A stretch of 64,000 nt of DNA from NCBI RefSeq assembly GCF_019393635.1, contig NC_057863.1, positions 623,157,791 to 623,221,790 on the forward strand, in the 5' to 3' direction. Origin of the DNA: Dromiciops gliroides. Taxonomy: Eukaryota; Chordata; Mammalia; Microbiotheria; Microbiotheriidae. Below are positions 55,463-64,000 of this stretch, piece after piece (positions within the stretch are counted from its first letter, which is position 1; the number at the start of each line of letters is the position of its first letter). The position numbers and the translations under genes were made by a program. Under the pieces are notes generated by a model. It ran no database searches, was not told where the DNA came from, and saw only the letters and a program-made list of their open reading frames with translations.

Positions 55463-55775
55463 GGGGCAGCTACGTGGCGCCATAGTAGATAGAAGACTAG
55501 GCTTGGAATCAGGAAGACCATGAGTTCAAATTTAGCCTCAGACACCCTGGGCAAGTCACTTCACCCTGTTTGCCTCAGTTTCCTCATCTGTCAAATGAGC
55601 CGGAGAAGGACATGGCAAAGAACTCCAGTATCTGCCAAGAAAACCCCAAATATGTGTGTATATATACATAAATATACATATACACCCATATACATATACC
55701 TATACATATATATATATACCTATACATATAGAAACACACATACATACATATATCAAACTACACACAGGATAAATA
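55463..55775 (+). mobile_element. Long CORE-SINE fragment followed by (TA/CATA)n
   Basis: The head and cctcagtttcctcatctgtc module end at 55650, followed by an AT-rich tatacata microsatellite to about 55757. Confidence 0.75.
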
Positions 55776-55929
55776 GAAGTTAATTAACGGAAGGAAGGCA
55801 GTGGAATTAAGAAGGATTCACTTTCTGTAGAATGTGGAATTTTAATAAAGACTTAAAGAAAACCAGGGAGGTCAGTAATTAGACAGGAGGAGGGAGAGCC
55901 TTCTGGACATGTGGGACAGCCAGGAGGCC

Positions 55930-56335
55930 AGTGCCACTGGATGGGAGAGTATGTGGTAAGGAATAAGGCATAAGAGATGGCTAGGTTATGAAGGGCATTG
56001 AATGCCAAACAGCATTTTGTATCTGATCCTGGAAGTGAAAGGGAGCCACTGGCGTTTACTGAGTGGGGGGTGGGGAGGGGAGGTTAGGGAGGGAGGGGGT
56101 GGTGGTGGCAGGGTAGGGTGTATATGACATGGTCAGACCTTTGCTTCAGAAAAATCACTTTGATGGCTGAGTGGAAAGTGGACTAGATCGGGGAGAGGGT
56201 CAAGGCAGACACCCTGCCTCCCCCCTCCCCCGGGGCCCCAGCAGCTTTTGCGGTAGTCCAGGTATGAGGCTATGAGGGCCTGCATCAGGGTGGGGATGGT
56301 GTCAGAGTTGAGAAGGGGCATATTCATCCCACAGG
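55930..56335 (+). repeat. Ancient dispersed repeat (same family as 6.54 kb)
   Basis: ggttatgaagggcattgaat, gggagccactggcg, gacatggtcagacctttgc, aaatcactttgatggctgag, gtccaggtatgaggctatg in that order. Confidence 0.55.
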
Positions 56336-56439
56336 ATCTCTGTATTCTGTAAAGGGTACTGGAAGCCAGCCATCTCTGGTCCCATCTTATTGATGCTAAT
56401 AGGATGCAGAAACTGGTGTGCAGGTACGCTTAGAGAAGC

Positions 56440-56590
56440 TGCCTGTGAGGAAATGTGGGTCAGGAGGGGATATTGAATGTCTGGGCCTTTAGCAGAGAGG
56501 AGCCACCTGGGATTAAATAGCCAACCTAAGATGAGCAAGGACACCTTCTTATTGGATTGCACCAAGACAGCAAACAGCACTCAGCCCAGG
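56440..56590 (-). repeat. Possible relic of FBXO intron 1 (fragment D)
   Basis: Aligns with gene A intron 1 (10117-10250) and copy C (21190-21320): gtcaggaggggat, gagccacctggga, gagcaaggaca, agcactcagc in the same order, with clear divergence. No exon was found beside it. Confidence 0.5.
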
Positions 56591-56671
56591 GCCTCTCCCA
56601 AAGCAGATGTTTAATAAATATTTGCTAAACTGAATGGATTTGAATCTAGTCCATTAGAATGACAGTTCCTT

Positions 56672-57479
56672 CACTAATGAATTGTTGGTGGAACTGTGAA
56701 CTGATCCAACCATTCTGGAGAGCAATTTGGAATTATGCTCAAAGGGCTATAAAGCTGTACATACCCTTTGACCCAGCAATACCACTATTAGGTCTTTTCC
56801 CCAAAGAGATCATAAAAAGGGGAAAAGGATCCACATGTACAAAAATATTTATAGCTGCTCTTTTTGTGATGGCAAGGAATTGGAAATTGAGGGGCTGCCC
56901 ATCAACTGGGGAATGGCTGAACAAGTTGTGGTATATGAATGTAATGGAAAACTATTGTGCTTTAAGAAACGATGAGCAGGCAGATTTCAGAGAAACCTGG
57001 AAGGACTTGCATGAACTGATGATGAGTGAGATGAGGAGAACCAGGAGAACATTGTACACAGTATCATCAACATTATGTGTTGATCAGCTATGATAGACTT
57101 GATTCTTCTCAGCAATACAATACAAAGGACTCATCATGGAAAATGCTCTCCAAATCCAGAAAAAAAAAAAAAAAGAACTGTGGAATATGGATGCAGATTG
57201 AACTATACTATTTCTTTTGTTTTTGTTGTTGTTTTTCTTTTTTTGAGGTTTTTCCTTTTTGTTCTGATTCTTCTTTCACAGCAAGACTAATGCAGAAATA
57301 TGTTTAATGCGATTGTACATATATAACCTATATCAGATTCCTTGCTGTCTTGGGGAGGGGGGAGGGAGGGGAGGAAGGGAGAAAAATTTGAAACTAGAAA
57401 TCTTATAAAAACAAATGTTGAAAACTATTTCTGCATGTAATTGGAAAATAATAAAATACTTTTATAATTAAAAAAAAAG
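56672..57479 (+). mobile_element. 5'-truncated LINE-1 with target-site duplication
   Basis: The ORF2 end is in one open frame (CWWNCELIQPFWRAIWNYAQ ... GEWLNKLWYMNVMENYCALR ... KDLHELMMSEMRRTRR), then the 3' UTR and A tail. gacagttcctt is repeated at 56661-56671 and 57480-57490. Confidence 0.95.
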
Positions 57480-57490
57480 GACAGTTCCTT

Positions 57491-58020
57491 GTAAGGAGGG
57501 GATTTTCCCATTTATTAGCTTGCATCTCTATCACTTAGCACAGGTGCCTGGCTCACAGGAACCACTTAATGCTTCTTAATTGGAATTCAGCAAATCAGCT
57601 CTTTGAGCTTGAAACTTCTCTGGGCCCCAGTTTTCCCATCTGCAAAGACAGATGACTCCATCTGCCTAATTCACGGCCTTATCAGGATCAAATGAAATGA
57701 TGTGCTTTGAAAAAGTTGGGGGTCATTGAAAAGCAGAAGATGAGGCAAAACATCAGATACACCAGCTCAGTGACAGCAAGTATTGTCTTTGGTCTTTCTT
57801 GTTGTCCCTCAGAGCTTACACAGTGCTTAGTCCAGGCCTGCTGTCTTTATCACTGTGCCTGCCACATAGTAGTTGCTTAATCAATGTGTTGACTGACTAT
57901 GGGAGGATATTCATTTCCCCCCTTTCTCCCCCATTTGTTTAGAATTTTATTTTTTTCCCCAGTGACATGTAAAAACAATTTTAACACCCATTTTTAAAAC
58001 TTTGTGTTCCAAATTCAGAA
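57491..58020. other. Unassigned sequence with L2/MIR-like pieces
   Basis: cactgtgcctgccacatagt and similar L2-tail wording near 57.85 kb; otherwise nothing recognised. Confidence 0.35.
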
Positions 58021-58027
58021 TATTCAT

Positions 58028-58355
58028 TTTTTTTTGTTTTGTTTTTTGGTGTGGGGCAATGAGGGTTAAGTGACTTGCCCAGGGTCACACAGCTAGTAAA
58101 TGTCAAGTATCTGAGGCTGGATTTGAACTCAGGTCCTCTTGAATCCAGGACTGGTTCTTTATCCACTGTGCCACCTAGCTGCCTCCTGGAACGTTCATTT
58201 TTTTTTCTTTTTTTAATTTTTTCACTTTTTTGGTGAGGCAATCGGGGTTAAGTGACTTGCCCAAGGTCACACAGCTAGTGAGTGTTTAAGTGTCTGAGGC
58301 CGGATTTGAACTCAGGTACTCCTAACTCCAGGGCCGGTGCTCTATCCACTGGAAT
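58028..58355 (-). mobile_element. Two minus-strand CORE-SINEs sharing a target motif
   Basis: Bodies at 58050-58185 and 58228-58350; versions of gaatattcattttt flank them three times, so the second insertion used the duplicated target of the first. Confidence 0.85.
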
Positions 58356-58489
58356 ATTCATTTTTAATGAAAGAGAGCTTAGTGTAGTGGTTACAGGGCA
58401 GGCTTTGGAATCAGGATGACACATAGTGGCTGTGTGTCCCTGAGCAAGTCACTTCTCAGTGGCTTCAGTAGCCACTCTGAGAGTTGTTT

Positions 58490-58680
58490 TTTGCCCTTTG
58501 TTTTGGAGAAGGACCCATGACATCACAGAGTCAATGTTTTGACTCGAGTGTGAATTGGACTGAAGTGAGGCAGAGTTGCACAAAGTCATCAATCAGCCTC
58601 ACTCTCTCCTCCAGTCATCAAAATCCAGTGGCAGGACAAAAATCAGGATGACTGGTGATGGACAGGGAGGCAGCAGATGA
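58490..58680 (+). mobile_element. Second SINE family
   Basis: gccctttgttttggagaagg, catgacatcacagagt, gtgaattggactgaagtgag, aatcaggatgactggtgatg; matches 60.35 kb and the reverse of 1.54 kb. Confidence 0.6.
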
Positions 58681-59147
58681 CTTTGGGTTCCTCGATGTCT
58701 CACCAAGCTCTAAGTAGCTCCACAGCTCCCCCTTCAGTCGCCTTCCTGACCACTGGAACAAATTGTTCTCATTTGTCCATTCACATGCTTGGGGTAGATG
58801 CTCCCTTCATTCCCCTGACAGGTTTCAGGCCTATTGCTTACCCTCGATCTAGTTTAGCCCATCTGCCAAGATGTTTTTACTGGAATGTGGCCACTGCACA
58901 TGCTATGGCTTCTTGGAGCCATGGGTGAGAGTTTCGTGGATCAGGTGGACACCAAAGGGGGATAAGCAGGACAGGCTAAACCTCCCTGAACACCCATCGT
59001 CCCCTAAGAGTATTATTAGAGATGAGTGACTGATCCTGTATCTTCTGCATATGAACAGTGCTTTCCAACCCTTAAGTGCTATCTAAATATTAGCTATTAT
59101 TATTAACTTATACAACTTGCTTTGCAAAACTTAAGATGCTATATAAA

Positions 59148-59302
59148 AGGGGCAGCTAGGTGGCGTAGTGGATAGAGCACCGACCCTGGAGTCAGGAGTA
59201 CCTGGGTTCAAATCCGGCCTCAGACACTTAGCACTTACTAGCTGTGTGACCCTGGTCAAGTCACTTAACCCCAATTGCCTCACTAAAAAAAAAAAAAAAA
59301 AG
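59148..59302 (+). mobile_element. Young CORE-SINE
   Basis: Full body; duplicated agatgctatataaa at 59134-59147 and 59303-59316. Confidence 0.95.
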
Positions 59303-59319
59303 AGATGCTATATAAATGC

Positions 59320-59808
59320 TAGCGATTGCTATTATCGTTTTGTTATTCGCACCTAAAGTGGCTCAGTGATGAAATAATGGTTCCAGCTCCCCCCTCAATA
59401 TTAATAAACACATTTACAGAATCGTTTTTGTTTTTCAAAACTAAGGGGTATAGTGTGACTATTTGTAGGGTACCATGGCTTCAGCTGTATGGCCGGGACT
59501 CACAAGGAAAATCTGATCTCCTACTCACCCTGTTACACAAATGGAGCTGTGTGTGCAAGTGCATCTTTCAGGCACACTGTTATATCGTTAGCTTGTGTCC
59601 TTGACAGTCTTAGAGATTTTCTTATCAATAGCTTCCCAGGGAAGTATAGGTGGAGTGTGGGATCCAAGATATGTAGAACAGAATATCCGAATTAGGAAGA
59701 GACTTCTGTGCTGCCCTTAAAGTGCATACAGTATGAGCTAACCAAGCACGGGGAAGTTATGCAACCTTTTACCAATCAACCCCCTTTGCACATGCCCCTG
59801 TACGTCTT
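59320..59808. other. Unassigned sequence
   Basis: No gene or repeat recognised. The two overlapping short open frames lack recognisable domains. Confidence 0.35.
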
Positions 59809-59809
59809 C

Positions 59810-59957
59810 TTCTTTTTTTTTAGTGAGGCAATTGGGGTTAAGTGACTTGCCCAGGGTCACACAACTAGTAAGTGTTAAGTGTCTGACATCAGATTTGAAC
59901 TCAGGTACTCCTGACTCCAGGGCCAGTGCTTTATCCACTGTGCCACCTAGCTGCCCC
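59810..59957 (-). mobile_element. CORE-SINE
   Basis: Full body; gcccctgtac with nearby duplicated flanks. Confidence 0.92.
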
Positions 59958-60259
59958 GATGCCCCTGTACTTCTAATTGGAGCTTGCATAGACAAAAACT
60001 TTCTGTCAGGTATGCTTATATGTGTAAATATCAGGGAAGGTAGGGGAAGAGGGAGATGGGAATTCACATAATGTCCATTGGTCGTCCTGGACACCAACCC
60101 CCCTCTAAGTAAGTCTCCTTTAAATAAATTCTATCTCTTTAACCCTGGAGCTGCCAATGGCTTTCTTTGGTATGAAGCTGTTATCTAGGAGGTATATATA
60201 TCTGAGCCTCTGCCCATGCCCTACAATTGGCATAGTCTGCAGGATCCTGTACCCAAGAC

Positions 60260-60830
60260 TGTTATAATATCCTGTTTTACAGATGAAGGAAACTGAAGCT
60301 CAGAGTGATTCAGGTGAACTGTCCAAGGTCTCACAGCCAGTAAGTACTGTTTGTCCTTTGTTCTTGCAGAGGACCATGATATTGGGAGGTGATGACTTTC
60401 ACTGATTTGGATTTAAGTGAGGGAGGGCCGTGCAAGGTTATCAACCTCATTCTCTCCTCCAGAGCCATCTGGGCCCAGTGGCAAAATACATATCAGGACG
60501 ACTGGAGATGGCCCCTGATGGTTTTTTTGGGTTTTTTTGGTGAGTCAATTGGGGTTAAGTGACTTGCCCAGGGTCACACAGCTAGTAAGTGTTAAGTGTC
60601 TGAGGTCGGATTTGAACTCAGGTCCTCCTGACTCCAGGGCTGGTGCGCTCTATCCACTGTGCAACCTAGCTGCCCTGCTGCTAGTAAGTGTCAAATGCCT
60701 GAGTCCACATTTGAACTCAGGTCCTCCTGACTCTAGGGCCAGTGCTCTATCCACTGTACCACCCAGCTGCCTCCTGTAAACATTAGAGCCAGGATGGGAC
60801 CTAGGTCTTTCCTAGTTTAGCATTATTTCC
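60260..60830. mobile_element. MIR relic with second-family SINE and CORE-SINEs nested
   Basis: A minus-strand MIR start (ttttacagatgaaggaaact) is interrupted at 60350-60520 by a plus-strand second-family SINE, itself followed by a minus-strand CORE-SINE (60535-60676) and a partial one (60680-60775). Confidence 0.7.
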
Positions 60831-60976
60831 ATTGCTGATTATTAAACAGTGTGACTAGTCTACAGGGCCTACAGGGCTACCAAAGCCATCTCCCAAATAC
60901 CTACACTAGCAGCGGAGAGCACAGACATAAATAAACTCATATTATTAACTCCTTCAGCTAACTTGGTATTTGGCCA

Positions 60977-61030
60977 CTACTACTACTACTATTACCACTA
61001 CCACCACCACCACCACCACTACCACTACTT
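60977..61030 (+). repeat. (TAC/CAC)n trinucleotide tract
   Basis: Runs of actact and accacc, about 50 bases. Confidence 0.9.
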
Positions 61031-61339
61031 TTGATCAGACCTGTGACTTCACTGATATAAGGAACTCTCAATGCAGAAATTCCCTCTTCTAATGCAGTTT
61101 GGCACCTCCCTGGCAAGTCTTAGAGTTGTCTTGGAAAGTGACTTGCCCAGGGTCCCACAGTCAGTATAGGTGGTGGGTCAGGATCGGAGCCCATCTTCCT
61201 GACCCCAAGGCCATTTCCTCCATTCACTCCACTAGATTACCTCTTATTCATAATGTCTAACTTTTGCGCTTAGTCTCATCCTTAAACCAGATATGCTCTA
61301 ATTCTCCATTATGGTAATTATAGTTGATGCTTAAATGGG

Positions 61340-61560
61340 GATTTTATTTTTGCAAATCAATTTCTCCACCTTATTTCCTCTAATCCTCACAATATCTCTG
61401 AGAGGCACAAGCGATATTTCACACAATCTCCAATTTTCAAGATAAAGAAACTGAGGCCCAGAGCAGTTGGATGATTGTCCATGATCATAGCTAGCTAGCG
61501 TGAGTGGCAGGATTCCAGCCCGGGTTTCTCTAAACCCCAGAATCAGATTTTTCTTTCTTT
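61340..61560 (-). mobile_element. MIR SINE
   Basis: ttatttcctctaatcctcac, gaaactgaggcccagagcag, tccagcccgggtttctc. Confidence 0.65.
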
Positions 61561-61974
61561 TCTGTGCTCATTCCAGAAAACATTAAGTCAAGCCTTCTTT
61601 GACATGGAACCAAATGAGAGATGGAGGGCAGTCCACAAGCATGTTGGGGGTAAGGGAGATCAGCACAAGGGATTCCAAAATGTCTGTAATCTACAGAGAT
61701 TGCATCCAGGTGTTCCTGGTAAATTCTAATGAAAAATCAACAAATATGTGAAGCCCTTATTATATTCTAGGCACCTTGCTAGGAACTGGAGATACAAAGA
61801 TAGAAATAAAACAGTCCCTGCCCTCAAGAACTTACATTCTACTGGGAAATTATTTTTTTCCCTTTGTAATCCAAAGCATTTTTTGTTTTATGCATCTTTC
61901 CCATATTAGCTATATTGTGAAAAGACACAGAACCAAAGGCTGGGGGAGGGCATGAAAAAATAAAGTGAAAACCA

Positions 61975-62290
61975 GCATGCTTTGATTTGCATTCATATGC
62001 TCTCAGTTCCTTCTCTGGAGATGGATAGCATTTTTCATCTTGAGTCCTTTGAAATTGTCTTGGATCATTGTATTGCTGAGAATAGCTAAGTTATTCATGG
62101 ATGATCATCATACAATAGTGCTATGACTGTGTGCAATATTCTTCTGGTTCTGCTCGCTTCACTTTGCATCAATTCATATGTCTTCCCAGGTTTTTCTGAG
62201 AGCATCCTGCTCCTCATTCCTTATAGCACAATAGTACTCCATCGTAATCACATACCACAACTCGTTCAGCCATTTTCCGATTGATTAGCA
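61975..62290 (-). mobile_element. LINE-1 ORF2 end / 3' UTR fragment
   Basis: Minus-strand L1 (cttctctggagatggatagc; cttgagtcctttgaaattgt; gcacaatagtactccatcgt). Confidence 0.85.
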
Positions 62291-62717
62291 GGGGATATGA
62301 TTTATATTCCAATACCCTGATGTATTTGTGCTGTTCCTCTATACATGCCTCCCTATCCTCTGTGGTTCTCTTCCATGTTCTCCTTTGAGCCTGCCACAGG
62401 GAGTTCACTCAACCTGCAGGTGGTCTTTCCTGAAGTACATGGACTTGTCTCTTAAATGGGGATAAGAGGAGCACCTACCTCACAAGGTCAAATAAGCTAA
62501 TGCACAAAGTGCCATATAAAGACTAGTTATTATTCCCTTCCTCTTGCCATGTAACCATTCTTTTTGCATCACACATTCATTTGATGACATTCCTTATTCT
62601 AGTACAATACAGTGAAGAGTCAAACACAAGACAATTTGGAAGGGAGAGTGGTGGAAAAGGGGGTCTCCCCTGGGCGTGGAGAGGGATGAAGGGAGGGTCC
62701 TTACAGCACCTGAGATT
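62291..62717. other. Unassigned sequence
   Basis: Nothing recognised apart from a short MIR-like tail near 62.45-62.53 kb. Confidence 0.35.
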
Positions 62718-63140
62718 GATGTGGGATGGAATTTCAGGTCAAATTGTTTGTGAGTCTTCCCAAAAGAATTACAAGACTCAGTGACTCAGTTTCCCAAATT
62801 TTATTGCCATACTGTGGGTGACCACAGGGAGAAAACCAGAAAAGTGGAAAGATATCTCTCAAATAGAGAAAGAAAAGAGTTATATTTATAGTATGGATAA
62901 ATTGATTATCAGTCTCATTATAATAATCTCCACCTTAGGGAGGTACAGGGGAGGGTTTATCCTAATTTGGAGTTCCTGGGAGCTTGAGCCAAATCCCAAG
63001 GCCAGGTACCTTTTTCCATGGAGGTGTGTTTTGGGGGTTTACATGTCATAAGGTGAATCTGGGGACAAATTTGGCCTTTTCTGCGCATGTCACTTTTTGA
63101 TTCCCATACTTAGTTTCAAAATATCTTCATTTATCATCTA
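62718..63140 (-). mobile_element. LTR-like fossil related to the 22.7-23.6 kb element
   Basis: Starts tgatgtgggatgg; contains ccaaaagaattacaagactc and tgactcagtttcccaaattt, the reverse of the end of the 22.7 kb element. Its other side meets the next LTR. Confidence 0.5.
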
Positions 63141-63149
63141 TTTCTAGTG

Positions 63150-63508
63150 TTAAGGCTAAAATTCTAGCTAGTCTGTCTAAAATATCTAATGAGTGGTCGC
63201 CAATAAATTATAAGCTTTAGCAAGAGTTAGACTTTTAAGCATTTATTAAGGTGAATAAGAATTTGGTAAAGAGAGAAAGGCCTACATTCATCTATCTATT
63301 AAAGGGAGAGCGCATTTCTAGCTCCGCTCTCTGCCAGAGTCCACAGGAAAAGAGCGAGACAGAGCGCCAGGCTCCCCCTTCTTCCTCCTACCAGCAAACT
63401 CCTGACGTCAAAGAAAAGACCCATGATCTTGCCCTCAGAGACAGTCACCTCATGGCGGGGCTTTTCTACAGTAAATCTCCAGCAGGTGGCGTCATTCTAA
63501 TCGTTACA
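63150..63508 (-). mobile_element. Solo LTR fossil (family Y)
   Basis: tgttaaggctaaaattctag, aagcatttattaaggtgaat, gtaaagagagaaagg; it probably ends near cattctaatcgttaca. Confidence 0.5.
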
Positions 63509-63539
63509 CTAGTTTGAATTTCTATACCCTGTCACTTTT

Positions 63540-63688
63540 TTTTTGGGGGGTGAGGCAATTGGGGTTAAGTGACTTGCCTAGGGTCACAAAGCTAGTAATT
63601 TTTAAGTGTCTGAGGCCGGATTTGAACTCAGATCCTCCTGAATCCAGGGCCGGTGCTTTATCCACTGTGCCACCTAGCCACCCCCAGT
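63540..63688 (-). mobile_element. CORE-SINE
   Basis: Full body ending ccacctagccaccccc. Confidence 0.9.
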
Positions 63689-64000
63689 ATATCACTGTTA
63701 TAGTTAAGGTCTCCATGGCCTGCGTCTTTATGTTTTTGTTATGGGTGGTGATTAATGTGGGTAAGAGAACCTAGGCCCTGACTTATATTAAGGAAGGAGT
63801 TATCCATTAACTGGGGTCTGAATCCCTCTTAGAGCTTATATCTGAATTAGAGCTTGGGTCTTAGGTTTTTCTGTTAATCCCTTTCTTGCCTCCAAAGTCA
63901 AGCTGAATCTCGAAGATAACAGAAATAAATATTTTGAAAAGTTAGCTGATGAGATAATGTATTCTAGGCCGAGAGAGAATGAAATTATTGGGAGGCACTG

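Noticed and set aside
56659-57093. 144-residue protein gene
   Set aside because: End of LINE-1 ORF2 within a target-duplicated, 5'-truncated insertion.

Overview
The window is from a marsupial genome. The evidence is the very dense load of the tRNA-derived marsupial CORE-SINE (MAR1/WSINE1-like, more than 50 copies), older MIR, L2 and CR1/L3 relics, many 5'-truncated LINE-1 copies and several solo-LTR families. I cannot tell an American from an Australian species.

The only convincing protein-coding genes are two tandem minus-strand genes of the FBXO6/FBXO44 family (F-box plus FBA domain: substrate receptors of SCF ubiquitin ligases in ER-associated or cytosolic quality control). Gene A has coding exons at 10830-10572, 9306-9180, 7558-7463, 5706-5571 and 4053-3868 and encodes 267 residues. 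Gene B has coding exons at 42718-42460, 35894-35768, 32692-32597, 31730-31595 and 30997-30773 and encodes 280 residues. Exon lengths (259, 127, 96, 136 coding bases) and phases are the same in both genes; only the last exon differs. Each gene has a conserved upstream block near 13.57-13.95 kb or 43.71-44.04 kb that ends in a good splice donor, probably the non-coding first exon and promoter.

Between them, at about 16.4-22.3 kb, lies a third, collapsed copy (C). It is nearly identical to parts of gene A's introns and 3' flank, keeps only exon 2, and has since received an L1, an LTR-like element and several SINEs. Its far end instead matches the 5' flank of gene B. A weak fourth relic of gene A's intron 1 may lie at about 56.44-56.59 kb.

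The gene array is mosaic. The promoter side and the first two thirds of the F-box exon are almost identical between A and B, while the FBA exons have diverged strongly, which points to gene conversion or exchange of the 5' module. Gene A has changed residues in the glycan-pocket loop of its FBA domain. The last codons and stop of gene B appear to come from an inserted LINE-1 fragment.

Layout: 1-1.7 kb unclassified repeat plus L1 tail; 1.7-3.8 kb gene A 3' flank; 3.8-14.1 kb gene A; 14.1-16.4 kb SINEs and a solo LTR; 16.4-22.3 kb copy C; 22.7-30.6 kb LTRs and L1 pieces; 30.7-44.6 kb gene B; 44.6-64 kb repeats and unassigned sequence with no gene I could support. I found no stand-alone RNA gene, CRISPR array or new multi-gene system. 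The unusual content is the evolution of the F-box array.
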